25,259 bases of DNA, from the NCBI GenBank assembly GCA_036897485.1, contig JAYMTF010001222.1:1-25259 (forward strand), in the 5' to 3' direction. The stretch comes from Pelargonium nanum. Its lineage: Eukaryota > Streptophyta > Magnoliopsida > Geraniales > Geraniaceae. Positions 1 through 9,193 of this stretch are shown here, in pieces (within the stretch, counting starts at the first letter, position 1; every line of letters begins with the position of its first letter). The position numbers were made by a program, and so were the translations under genes. The notes under the pieces are model-generated. The model was not told where the DNA came from and did not search any database. It saw only the letters and a program-made list of their open reading frames with translations.

Positions 1-205
1 TAGTTATCGTGTTAAACGTGTCGTGTTCGTGTTTTGTGTTCATAATCGTGTCGTGTTCGTGTTGGGTCATGTGGCACGATTACTAATCGTGTCGTGTTCG
101 TGTCGGGTCGTGCAGAACACGAAAAAATTTCAGCACGGCACGAACACGACACGCACGCACGCGGCACGGATTGCCAACCCTACTTTTGGATTAAGGCCTG
201 GTTAG
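1..205. repeat. GTGTCGTGTTCGTG-rich dispersed repeat end
   Basis: The 17-base phrase cgtgtcgtgttcgtgtt occurs at 17-33 and 47-63, and again without its last base at 88-103. Its inverted form cacgaacacgacacg lies at 139-153, so 88-102 and 139-153 form a perfect 15-bp inverted pair. GC content drops sharply after about 205, suggesting the edge of a dispersed element. Such GTGTCGTG/CACGACAC-rich segments are common in eudicot intergenic DNA, but I cannot assign a superfamily. The open frame across it is an artefact of the repeat. Confidence 0.5.
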
Positions 206-1838
206 GTAACTACAATCGAAAAACTCTATTTGGCTCGAGGTAATAGGATCTAAAAGGAAGAGAGTTTATAAAATAATTGTGAATTGTGTTTGGTAAAATA
301 TAAGTGGATTTGCATTGAGATGATTTAAATCGAAAAGAATAAATTAAACTTATATAATTTTTCGCTAGACCCAATGAACATTTCTCATTTTACTCGTTAA
401 ATTCACAATTATCGATAATGGAATGGTTTGTGAAAAGTTTATAGTGTTATTTGTTTTCGAATTTTTTATAAAAATACATATGTTTTAAGTGACTAATTTG
501 TAAAGTTATATAAACTTTACCTTTTGATAAAATTTGGTGTAAGAGTTACGATATAATTGTAAAATGACGAAAATGCCCCTATTTTTTGTTGACCAAATTT
601 TGTTTTAAAAGTTATTCTATATAGAGTTAAATAAGCAAAAATACACATTAGACTTCTACTCTACTTATCATAATATTGGTCGACCAATTCAACCATCGTC
701 GAAAAACACAATTTTTTTGGTCAACCTACTCAAATAATTGGTAGATGGAATGTGTTCGGCAAGTGTACCAATTGCGCCGAAGTAATATTGAGCTTTTGAA
801 AAGCTCGAATATAAATATGAGTTATCAGTTGATCAATTCATATACTTGACTAACCTATAAGCATACAAGGTCGACCAGTTCATTTAATCAGCTGACCAAA
901 CAAATAGTTGGTCGACCTATTCATATCCTGGGTTAGTCTAACATCACAATTACTAACAACATCTACTAGATTTATGATATATACACATTAAAAACATACA
1001 TATTGGTAACATCTATAGAGTAAGAAAAGAAATTTTCAACTCTATCATACACAACTAATGAGTAACCAATACACCAACAAGCATACAATTTTTTTTCAAA
1101 TACATATTGGATGGGTGAACTCACTATTGTTGGTAGTAATGATGAAACAAGGGCATTGTAGTGATTAAACACAGCAAAACAATGGATAATATGGTCAAAA
1201 GTATTGTTTCTCTCTTCCTATTTTGTAGTAACGTTTTGCTTCATACTGCTCACTCTCTCGATTTTCCGATTAATTAATTGGCAACACAAATAAGAAAGAG
1301 AGAGATTGTAATTTACCAAACACTAAAAATAGCTCTATATCATACATAACACCTCTATGGGAGGCAAAAGGAATGAGAATGGAGTTCACAAACGGTTTCT
1401 AAAGAATAAAAAATCACCTAACTTATGATCGTTTCTATCTTTGTATATTGAATAACCCATTAAGTCTTGTACTGTAATACTTTGAAATAATTTAGTCACT
1501 GTCCTTAGTTATTAACTTTGATAATGTAAAGCTGATGTGTTATTTAATAATATATTTATTTCAACATACATTGATACAGTACAAATCATGTTTTTTTATA
1601 ATTATATTAAAGAAAAATTTAAATTGATTTTTTTAAAAAAAAAGAAATAGAATAATATTAAAATTTAAATAAATGTAACACGTAGCACTATCTGGCTGGT
1701 CAAAATTTATTTTATTATTTTTTACTATTTTACCCTTCAAATTTATAACACTCGTTACCCGTTTATGCGGAATTCTCCACCCACACGAGGTAAGTGCTTG
1801 CGGGCCTGCTAGTTTTCTTCGCTTGATGATCATTCTTA
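206..1838. other. AT-rich intergenic stretch
   Basis: No supportable gene is seen. The stretch is AT-rich with stops in all frames. It contains a cluster of degenerate ggtcgacc-type motifs (675-925, listed separately). The 12-bp sequence gtgtttggtaaa near 286 recurs inverted near 1311, but no target-site duplication was found to make this a delimited element. The short frames here look random. Confidence 0.5.
675..925. repeat. degenerate GGTCGACC-NNTTCA repeat cluster
   Basis: A 14-bp perfect palindrome attggtcgaccaat sits at 675-688. Related phrases follow: ggtcaacctactca near 719, agttgatcaattcat near 827, ggtcgaccagttcat near 869 and ggtcgacctattcat near 911. The shared core is roughly ggtcgaccNNttca, repeated about five times in 250 bp with irregular spacing. 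No coding or element-end signal explains it. Confidence 0.45.
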
Positions 1839-2808
1839 GAGCAACTCCAATGGGAGTTGCTAAGGAGATGCTATGCCCTTTAGCGCCGCTGCTATGCATT
1901 GGAGATATGGGCGCTAGCAGTTTGGCTCTTGGCATCGGCGCTTGCCGAGGCATCGACGCTAAGACATTTTTTATTTTCCTCTTTTCATTCATTGTATTAT
2001 TCATTTAGTTTATATATTGTAGTTTTAATAGAATGTAATACCACTTTTCTTACTAATTCACACAATTTTTTATTCATCAACTTTACATAACTATGTTTTC
2101 TTAAAATTAATTTTTTTTTGATAAATCAGTACACAGTTAAAATTATTCTAAAAATTAAAGATCAAAACAAGCTAGGTGTTAACAAAAAATATTGATGGTC
2201 ATGAAAACTACCGGAATGGAGTTTTAATTATTTTACTTCCTTTATTTATTTACAAATTGTTCTCTTTACTTCAATTTTTTTGAAAAATATAAAAATAATT
2301 TAAGACAAGCAAATACTATTTATTAAAAATTGGAATAATAATTATTTGTATATGAAAATGTGCTAAGCATTGGAGTGTAAAATGCTAAAGTATGTGTTAG
2401 TGATGTGGCACTTTCTCTCTCCTCCTTAGAGCATCAGCATTGTAGGACTCCATTTGAGTCCCTATACGTAATAATTATGTTTTTTTGTCTGCCATGTCAG
2501 CATTAAGCCTCAAGAAAATAGAAATCTGCATTGAAGGGACTCAAGTTGGGTCCCAAGTCCGAAGCCCTTATCATTATAATTAATTGGTTTGGAATTTGAA
2601 TTGCCACTTGTCAATTAAATATAAATTGGTTTGCCAAAAAAAAAAAAGAGAGGGCTGGATCTCTGTATAGGGGCTGGACCCATTTTAAGATTTCATGCAT
2701 TCAAGGACTCAACAAAATCTAGAGTCCCTTTTATGGCCCCATGCATTTTGGACCAGCAATGCAGATGCTCTTAGCACCCACAAAAAGTGCTAAGCATTTG
2801 AGATGCCC
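1839..2808. mobile_element. Tourist-like (PIF/Harbinger-type) MITE, outer element
   Basis: The left end gagcaactccaatg (1839) and the inverted right end (reverse complement gggcatctcaaatg, ending 2808) match at 11 of 14 positions. They are flanked by a 3-bp direct repeat tta at 1836-1838 and 2809-2811. A TTA target duplication with short terminal inverted repeats is the hallmark of PIF/Harbinger elements and their Tourist MITEs. Removing the nested inner copy leaves about 625 bp without any transposase frame, so it is non-autonomous. The left part holds GC-richer subrepeats (gcgctagcag-like, 1880-1960). Confidence 0.6.
2429..2770. mobile_element. Tourist-like MITE, nested inside the outer one
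   Basis: The terminal inverted repeats are gagcatcagcattg at 2429 and caatgcagatgctc ending at 2770. They differ at one of 14 positions. Both ends are flanked by tta (2426-2428 and 2771-2773). Length is 342 bp. Internal ggactc/gagtcc motifs near both ends extend the inverted symmetry. No coding capacity. It sits inside the 1839-2808 element, so it inserted later; its better-matched ends agree with a younger age. Confidence 0.7.
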
Positions 2809-2811
2809 TTA

Positions 2812-3110
2812 GTACATGATCGGTCTTGAAAATTCAGAAAGGATAGCACCTTTTCTTTTTTCTTTTTGCAAATATAGGATTACAGGAATAGCTCCCTAAG
2901 TGAAGATACGAAACATAGACCAAACATATTACAATCGGTTAGGAAATTAAAGTTTAATTAGAGAAGATTACAAGCTCATCCAAACTCAATACATGGCGAC
3001 CAACTTTACAATATCATGGTCGGAGAGTGGCTTCAAATTATAAACCATCATCTGATATGTATATGTAAAAAGTAAAAACCATCATCAACAAAACTTACTA
3101 AACATTGGAA
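2812..3110. other. 3' flank of the 7S-globulin-like gene
   Basis: AT-rich sequence downstream (in minus-strand sense) of the gene ending at 3111. It presumably holds that gene's 3' UTR and poly(A) site, but no single convincing signal could be picked. Nothing else is seen. Confidence 0.4.
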
Positions 3111-4295
3111 TCATCGCAATGATTCAGCAGATCCTGAATCCAGTTCAAGCCTCAGCTGAGAGCAACAACTCTTGTTCTTCAACAATGAGGAACTGAATCC
3201 AAGCATCGAATTTCCCTGATCAATCTGCAGCAAAACATCCTCCAATTGGTGTCCACCTAGCACCATTGATGTTTCCATCTCTGATCCTCCGTCCACGAAT
3301 CCCAAGCACATCACCGAATCGCTCACTCTCACCATGGAATTCCTCCCCACCACCGTCCACTTCACCATCTCGCTCTGCAAAACCAGATCGATCTCCGGCA
3401 CGACGCCGTCGCCGCCAAAGCAGAGCTCAAACGGCGCCACCGGCGCGACTCTAGTCATCTTCGAACCAGAAGCAGCAATTTCGTATGCTTTGACGAAAGT
3501 GGCGAAAATTGAGCTCTCCATCATGGTGAAAGGGACAGTGGAGGCGATCTTTGTGGCCATCGGCGACGAGCCGAGCGACAACCGCTTGCCGTTGATTTTG
3601 ATGGAGCTTACAGAGATCAGGTAGTCCGGTTGTTGCGACCGTACCAGAGGCGTGTACGTCAGTGACCTCGAAACGCTTAACAAATTCTGTTCGTTTCCTG
3701 AAACAATCAGGCCTGGAGAGGAAGACGACGGCAAGCAGAGAGCGAACCTCCGGTGAAAAGCTCCGGCGGAGGCGAGTTGCGAGGTCAATGCGATTCGAGT
3801 TCTCCCGAGTCCCAACATCCCCCTGGCGCCAACCGCAAGGCCGTTGAGCAGCGACGAAGGCGCGCAAGAGAAGAGGAAGTGGTCAAAAGCGGTGGCTGAG
3901 TCTCCACCTCCGGCCAAGGTCCCTTCCACCAGCTCTCCCCGGGCGGCGGATCTGGTGACGCCGTTTTGTACGGAGAGATCGCAGATCGTACTTGTACTGT
4001 TGTTGACACAACCATTTCCATTTCCTGTTAAGCACTGAATCGAGCAGCGCCGGATTGGACGGACGGAGGAGGAGATAGAACCAGACGCACAATCCAACCA
4101 GAGAGAAGAACCGCCGATATCGACCACAACTCCGATGGGCCGGAGAGGAGCTGCGAGATGGATGTTGGTGAGGTACTGCAGGGTTGCGGGATCTTTTGTC
4201 ACCGGAAGGACCAGAGGATTGGAGATTTGGGCATGAGAGTTGCAGAGAAAGAGAAAAAAGGAAGAGAAGTAGAGGAATAGATAAGGAGCAGCCAT
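3111..4295 (-). CDS. basic 7S globulin / xylanase-inhibitor-like aspartic protease homologue
   Basis: Intronless frame of 394 residues. Residues 1-22 form a hydrophobic signal peptide (LFLYFSSFFLFL), so the product should enter the secretory route, probably to the cell wall. The family comprises pepsin-fold proteins such as basic 7S globulin, carrot EDGP, GIP inhibitors and TAXI-type xylanase inhibitors. The N-terminal active-site loop reads VDIGGSSLWLDC (58-69), the DxGG form typical of this subfamily. GMLGLGRTRIALTSQLA (159-175) matches the conserved GLGR block. The second catalytic loop region (about 253-264, TVPFTMMESSIF) has no Asp-Thr/Ser-Gly, as in non-proteolytic inhibitors. The C-terminal GGHQLEDVLLQID...LGFSSSLL block (347-372) is intact. 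At 394 residues it is somewhat shorter than the usual 430-440. Start chosen as the first ATG before the signal peptide. Inhibitor rather than enzyme is inferred; the target is unknown. Confidence 0.85.
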   Translation of the reverse strand: MAAPYLFLYFSSFFLFLCNSHAQISNPLVLPVTKDPATLQYLTNIHLAAPLRPIGVVVDIGGSSLWLDCASGSISSSVRPIRRCSIQCLTGNGNGCVNNSTSTICDLSVQNGVTRSAARGELVEGTLAGGGDSATAFDHFLFSCAPSSLLNGLAVGARGMLGLGRTRIALTSQLASAGAFHRRFALCLPSSSSPGLIVSGNEQNLLSVSRSLTYTPLVRSQQPDYLISVSSIKINGKRLSLGSSPMATKIASTVPFTMMESSIFATFVKAYEIAASGSKMTRVAPVAPFELCFGGDGVVPEIDLVLQSEMVKWTVVGRNSMVRVSDSVMCLGFVDGGSEMETSMVLGGHQLEDVLLQIDQGNSMLGFSSSLLKNKSCCSQLRLELDSGSAESLR

Positions 4296-4350
4296 TGATG
4301 GATGTGGAAGAGCACGCGGAGAGACGTAGTCGACGTGGTGGTTGGTTTGT

Positions 4351-4380
4351 AGTTATAGGAGTGGTGTGGTGTGGTGTGGT
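4351..4380 (-). promoter_or_regulatory. candidate TATA box and GTGGT repeat upstream of the 7S-globulin-like gene
   Basis: On the minus strand, cctataac (4360-4353) lies about 60 bases before the ATG at 4295. That would give a 5' leader of about 30 bases. Directly upstream on the minus strand is a perfect four-unit gtggt microsatellite (plus-strand 4361-4380). The TATA match is short and unconfirmed. Confidence 0.35.
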
Positions 4381-4640
4381 GCGGTGGGTCGCCGCGAATT
4401 GACTCGGAGTGAGGAAGTGGATAAGATTATTTTGGGAATTTTAAATGTTGGGGTTGTTACTTTTAGGGTGAGTGCTGAGTAGATTTGTGTCATTTCCACC
4501 AAAGCCTTGTGCGCCCAATGTTTATCTTGTTGTGCAACAGTGGACACGTGAATTGCGAGGCCATGTGTTTGTTGTCTTTTTTGTGCGAATATGCATAAAG
4601 ATATCCGTTCCTAGGGGAAACTAGTGTATCGTCCGTGAAG

Positions 4641-4718
4641 GGATCCGTGGCGCATATATATATATATGCGCAATGGTAACACGTCTAAAGATTGCGTGTT
4701 CGATTCACGTCGGGTTCA
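4641..4718 (+). pseudogene. tRNA-Trp pseudogene, anticodon arm lost, AT palindrome inserted
   Basis: The sequence follows plant nuclear tRNA-Trp(CCA) as I recall it. The 5' acceptor strand and D-arm start (ggatccgtggcgca), the atggta D loop, the complete T arm (gcgtgttcgattcacgt) and the 3' acceptor strand (cgggttca) are all present in order. The acceptor halves still pair. Two lesions break it: an extra tatata...gcgca block in the D arm, making a 22-bp perfect palindrome at 4650-4671, and loss of most of the anticodon arm, including CCA, between acgtct and aaagattg. It cannot decode. The pol III B box (gttcgattc) is intact. A tRNA-derived SINE head is a weaker alternative, because both acceptor strands are kept. 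Confidence 0.75.
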
Positions 4719-5470
4719 AATCCTGAGCAAGATCTGAGCTGCACGACCAACTAAAGTGTTATGGCACTATACTTGCTCACTCTAAGTACGGGTTCTTGGG
4801 CGCCGCTAAGGGTCATACACTTTGGGTGCACGTTTTTGGGCATGCATATCGGATTAACGATTTAGATTCGCGTTGCGAGAGCAAGTCTGTGAAGTTGCAT
4901 TTTCGTTGTCGGTAGATGAAGATTATGTGTCGCTCAAACACCACATGTCTTTTATCATGCATCATATAGGCTTATGATTTCTGTTTACCTATCATTAGAC
5001 ATGTGTTACCAAGAAAATTAGAATCTCCAACTTCAAACCCATGTTCTTTTAATATATTAGATTTTGTTTCTTGTGGTTATATTCCTTGTAAGTTTGTCTA
5101 TATATTAATGTGATTAAGTCGTTATATATGATAATATTGATTTGATGTCAGTGCATTGTCACAAGTGTGAAGGAGTTTTTTTATTGATGAGATCTTGACG
5201 AATTGGCTGACTAGTTTCATTGAATTAACCGGTTTTCATGAGAAACATGTTTTATGGGCTGGACATTACCATTTTGTTTGATACATAGCTAAATTTTGTT
5301 GGCCCATTGAAGAAATACAAGCAAGCCCATTTCTTATGGGAAAAAGACCCAAATATTGGCACATCTAAAAAAAAAACTTATCTTATCATCACTAACCTCT
5401 CTCATAAGCTACTTTCATAAATAAAATAAATAAATAAAAACCCTCTCTCATAAGCTTCTCCATCTTTTAA
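4719..5470. other. intergenic, no gene seen
   Basis: No supportable coding frame. The first 150 bp are moderately GC-rich and may belong to whatever carries the tRNA-like sequence. The rest is AT-rich. No inverted or direct repeats with clear ends were found. Confidence 0.4.
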
Positions 5471-5568
5471 GGCCTTGTTTAGTAACACTTTTTAAATGGA
5501 GAAGTAGCTAATACAACTAATTAAAAGTTGCCACATATGAGTGTTAAGAAGTGTTACTAAACAAGGTC
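5471..5568. mobile_element. 98-bp foldback MITE
   Basis: ggccttgtttagtaacactt (5471-5490) is mirrored by aagtgttactaaacaaggtc (5549-5568), with 19 of 20 bases pairing. Only about 58 bp lie between the arms. The GGCCTTGTTTnGTAAC end resembles hAT-type plant MITEs, but no convincing 8-bp target duplication is visible, so the superfamily is open. Its right end is one base from the start of the larger foldback. Confidence 0.6.
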
Positions 5569-5569
5569 T

Positions 5570-6241
5570 TGTTATGTACCCTTAAATTATTTTTATTTTT
5601 ATTGTCTAATGTATTAGTTATACCAATGTTTTAAAAACCAACCTGTACATCGTGGAACCAGATGAACTAGACGAGTCATCCAAATTACATATTTATGTAA
5701 ATCTATATTTCAAAGTACATATGTATTTACATTCCCGCATACATATCTTGATTATGTCGAGTGTTAAAACTAATCCATCAAACTTAAGTATAACCGAGAT
5801 CGAATAGACGAAGAAGCTTATGAGAGAGTTTGAAAACTGAAGGAGGTTGGCACCTTGCTTAGCAAGCAAGGCCAAATTCATCACTCGAACCGACCGGAAA
5901 CCCAAGCCACCAACATCCTTATCTCTGCTCAACTTATCCCACGATAAGATTGATAGAGTAGGTTTAGCACTAGACATAGTCATGATATGTAAGCGGGGCT
6001 TCAGTTACATATGTACTTTGAAATATAGATATATAATTAGGCTGACCGTCCGGTCCACCCGATTTCAAAATTTACAGGTCAGTTTTTAAAACATTGGTAC
6101 GACTAATACATTTTGAAACCAATGTTTTTTTTTTTTTGAAACCAATGTATTAGTTAAGCCAATGTATATATATAGAAATGAACCAATTTATAACTAATAC
6201 ATTAGACAATAAAAAATAAAATAATTTAAGGGTACATAACA
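5570..6241. mobile_element. long inverted-repeat (foldback) element carrying a LINE fragment
   Basis: The outer arms (5570-5621 and 6190-6241) are inverted copies with about 50 of 52 bases matching. Pairing resumes further in: 5622-5647 with 6073-6098, and a perfect 25-bp pair at 5701-5725 / 6006-6030. The right arm has about 90 extra bases, including a poly(T) run and repeated ccaatgtattagtt units. The centre carries a minus-strand LINE piece (see 5819-5944). No target-site duplication was recognised. Long arms plus captured sequence suggest a Mutator-like or foldback non-autonomous element, but this is inference. A transcript through it would form a long hairpin. Confidence 0.65.
5819..5944 (-). 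pseudogene. LINE reverse-transcriptase C-terminal fragment
   Basis: On the minus strand this encodes SWDKLSRDKDVGGLGF followed by MNLALLAKQ and SNSLI. It is the conserved block just after the RT domain of plant L1 LINEs, of the form W..L..PK..GGLGFR....NLALLAKQ...NP.SL. The LINE at 21555 has the corresponding block (LSWPKGRGGIGLRN...NQALLASQ) but is clearly a different lineage. Only about 40 codons are recognisable and they lie in the loop of the foldback, so this is a captured or inserted relic and not a gene. Confidence 0.7.
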
Positions 6242-6270
6242 TAACATTAACGCGGAATATTCTCAGGAAT

Positions 6271-6306
6271 TTAGGGTTTCATGTGAGGCGTCCTATGTAT
6301 AAATAA
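6271..6306 (+). promoter_or_regulatory. core promoter of the NDPK gene: telo-box-like element and TATA box
   Basis: tataaataa at 6298-6306 is a good plant TATA box, about 90 bases before the ATG at 6397, placing the start site near 6330-6340. ttagggttt at 6271-6279 is the reverse of the telo-box AAACCCTAA, common in promoters of plant genes active in dividing cells. A second gtagggtttt lies in the leader near 6370. The foldback element ends at 6241, 56 bp upstream of the TATA box. Confidence 0.6.
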
Positions 6307-6396
6307 ACGCATAGTGTGCAGATTAGGCTGCGTACTCTCACACTCACTCACAGACACAGAAGTAAAGAAGTAGGGTTTTGAACTTCGGCGAAGAAA

Positions 6397-7993
6397 ATGG
6401 AACAAACCTTTATCATGATCAAGCCTGACGGCGTCCAAAGAGGACTCGTATGTATCTATTACACTATATCTATTTTTCCGGTGTTTTTTTTTTCGAATTA
6501 CTTATATTAATTTGATTGGATATTTTTTTGTTTTGGTTGTTAGAAAATATTGGAAGCGGTAAGAAAATTGTTAGATTTATATCTCTATATTTGTTTTGGA
6601 TTGTTCGGACATAAATTTCTAATAAGATTGTTTATTTGCTCAGGAATTTTTAGTTGACAATTTTTAGAACAGTCTCTGATTAAGTTTGGAGATAGGCAAA
6701 GATCAATTTGGCCTAATGTTTTGGATTTAAATTTGTCAGGTTGGTGAAATCATTTGCAGATTTGAGAAGAAGGGTTTCTCTTTGAAAGGTTTGTAGATCT
6801 CCTAACATCATTTTTATTTTCGTACATAGTGTTCTTATAAGATTAATTATTTATTTATTATTTTGTTTAAATTGATTGTTTTTTCATTTTGAAAGATAAG
6901 AGTTGTCATTTGAGATCCCTTGTCATATTTTGATTGCTATTGGGTTTGACTTAAGTCTGATTTCACTGAGTATATAAACATTTCATTTGGTTCAAATCCG
7001 CAATTCAAATGAAATTCCTGTTCACAAACACACCATATAATTATTTAATGAATTTCTAGGTGTTTCTAAGGTATATTTGTAATTACCCTTAGTAATTTTT
7101 TTATATTCAAGTTTGACTTGCCAGGTCTTTTTGTGTGTTAATTTAATTTAGATTCCCACATAATTTTTATTAGTATCCTTGTCTAGGTTGGAGTCATATC
7201 TTATTTAACCCAATTTATTTTCTTCCAAGAATTGATAGTTGATAAACTAAACTTTTGTATGTAAAAATTTCTTCAAATTTTTAGGGCTGAAGTTTGTGAA
7301 AGTGGAGCAAGCTTTTGCTGAGAAGCACTACGCGGACTTGTCATCAAAGCCATTCTTCAATGGTTTGGTTGAATACATTATTTCTGGTCCGGTTGTTGCT
7401 ATGGTTTGGGAGGGCAAGAATGTTGTTTCCACTGGCCGAAAGATAATTGGAGCTACCAACCCAGCAGATTCTGCCCCTGGAACCATTCGTGGTGATTTTG
7501 CTGTTGAGATTGGCAGGTAATTATGTAATCTATTTACTTACATGGGACTTGACATCTCATCTCAACAATTTTTTGTGGTAATGAATTAATCTATGTGAAA
7601 TCATTTATAAATTGTTAATTCCATTTACATTTTGCTATGGTGCTATATCAGAATCCATTTTGGTTTTAGCTAATATAACAATTTAATGAACACATTGTTC
7701 TACAGTTCAATTTGACAACATATATCAACATATGTTGTCGACTTGTGAATTTACTAAACTATTATGTGATGTATTATTGACAAAGAGACTTGGTCCTTTT
7801 GATTGGAAGTTATGCATTTCTTTTATCAGCTCTCTCCGCAAAACTCATAAATAACCATGCCATTTTCTTGCTGTGCAGGAACATCATTCATGGAAGTGAT
7901 GCTGTTGAGAGTGCAAGGAAGGAAATTGATCTGTGGTTCCCTGAAGGCACTGTTAACTGGCAGAGCAGCCTTAACTCCTGGATCTATGAGTAA
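6397..7993 (+). CDS. NDPK1: nucleoside diphosphate kinase, cytosolic type (NDPK1-like), 4 exons
   Basis: NDPK moves the gamma-phosphate from ATP to other nucleoside diphosphates through a phospho-histidine. Exons: 6397-6447, 6740-6788, 7285-7516, 7879-7993. All junctions are GT-AG, phases agree, and 447 nt encode 148 residues, the normal type-1 size. The protein starts [17 protein letters not shown], has no transit peptide, and therefore looks cytosolic. Landmarks are IKPDGV (8-13), [34 protein letters not shown] and the active-site NIIHGSD, with catalytic His115. It ends [12 protein letters not shown], close to plant NDPK1. The first exon is short (17 codons), and the start ATG is fixed because the family begins M-E-Q-T-F. 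All key residues are present, so it should be active. The symbol is by family resemblance. Confidence 0.95.
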
Positions 7994-8182
7994 AATTTTG
8001 CATTATTATTGTTCTTGGCTTTGGTATCTACCCATGAATTATGTAAAACATTAGCGAGCTTTTACATCCAGCCTTTGGGGTAGTGATTTGTAATTCTAAT
8101 ATGGTACTTGAATTGCATGAGATAAAATAACTAGACTTCTGCTTCTTGTTCTTTTCTGGAGAAATGTTTCTTGCTTGATCAT

Positions 8183-8248
8183 TTGGTTGTAACTTTCTTT
8201 GCTTCTATATTTGTTTTGGTTGTAACTTTCTTTGCTTCTATATTAGTT
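8183..8248 (+). repeat. 33-bp tandem duplication downstream of NDPK
   Basis: ttggttgtaactttctttgcttctatatt occurs at 8183 and again at 8216, giving a period of 33 bp. The units are nearly identical until the last bases. It lies about 190 bp after the NDPK stop, near or beyond the probable 3' end. Looks like a simple recent duplication. Confidence 0.8.
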
Positions 8249-9193
8249 TCTGGGTTGATGTCTTTTTGCTGTAATCATTATCTATATTTTGAGTGCTTAA
8301 TGCTGTACTGACTGGATTGATTTTGAGTGACAAGGTTTAGGTTATTGGATGTGTCAGTGTCGCATTTGCTGCACTTAGCTTGTTGGGACTTTTCTTTGTG
8401 CTGTGGCTATCCTAGTTTTGCATGAAGTTTGGTTGATATTGCATTTGTACTTGACTTGATCGGGTTTATAAAATTAGGATTTGAGTTGATAAATTTGGGT
8501 TTAGGTTCGATTCGTTTAAAAAATATTTGCTCAGTTAGGCGTGACTTGTTGACAAACTTAAAACTATACAAATTATTGATAAAATAGTAATTATAACTAA
8601 TGTTAACAAGTCATGCTGTTGGGCGGTTGGTTTGGCCGCCCAAGTCATCCAATATATATATATAAACAAACATATATATGTATGTATATGAACGTCTTAT
8701 ATTAGATTTGGGGCGTAGGGTGTAGACAATTTAATAAAGCTAATGTTTTTTTGTTGATAGAACGCCAATGTTAAGATTCAACAAAAATTAGAGAATTAAA
8801 TTTATTGCTCCAAAACTTAACTACATGACAATGATATTTGTGAGTAAAAATACTCTTCCCTGATAAGAGGAGAGATCCAAAACTTATATTTATATAAAAC
8901 ACTTTAGTTCATGGACAAGATGACTTCTTAGTGTGCCAACATGACTGAGTCAAACAATACGCATCAAAAGTAGTTTGTCTAAGTGTCATCGCATGGTAGC
9001 CGTTCACCATTGGCAATCCATAAGCTCCCATATTTGATCTTGTAACCGATGAGAGATGAGAGATGAGAGAGCATAAAAGTGAAAGAGGAAGAGAAGAGGG
9101 GTGAAAAATTCAAAAGCTTAAGTTAGGAATGAGAAATATGGCTAGTTTAAAGGCAGTAAAATCCTAGTATGTAAGATGCAAATAGAGAAATGT
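8249..9193. other. intergenic AT-rich region with hairpins
   Basis: No gene is supportable. Two inverted pairs stand out: gtgacttgttgac near 8542 with gttaacaagtcat near 8602, and a perfect 8-bp stem ttgggcgg / ccgcccaa (8619-8626 / 8636-8643) with a 9-base loop. The latter could be the end of a small element. A tatata/tatgta run follows at about 8653-8690. Confidence 0.4.

Noticed and set aside
205-1322. Inverted pair gtgtttggtaaa (286) / tttaccaaacac (1311) as ends of a 1-kb element
   Set aside because: Only 12 bp match and no target-site duplication or further inverted symmetry was found.
1633-2090. Overlapping short frames on both strands
   Set aside because: They fall in the outer MITE and its flank, resemble no family, and follow the element's GC-richer repeats.
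3266-4092. Several 60-140 codon frames on both strands across the 7S-globulin-like gene
   Set aside because: They are shadows of the 394-residue gene, which has the signal peptide and family motifs.
8619-8643. Hairpin ttgggcgg/ccgcccaa as a transcription terminator
   Set aside because: Bacterial-type terminators do not apply in this plant nuclear context; it is more likely an element end or chance.
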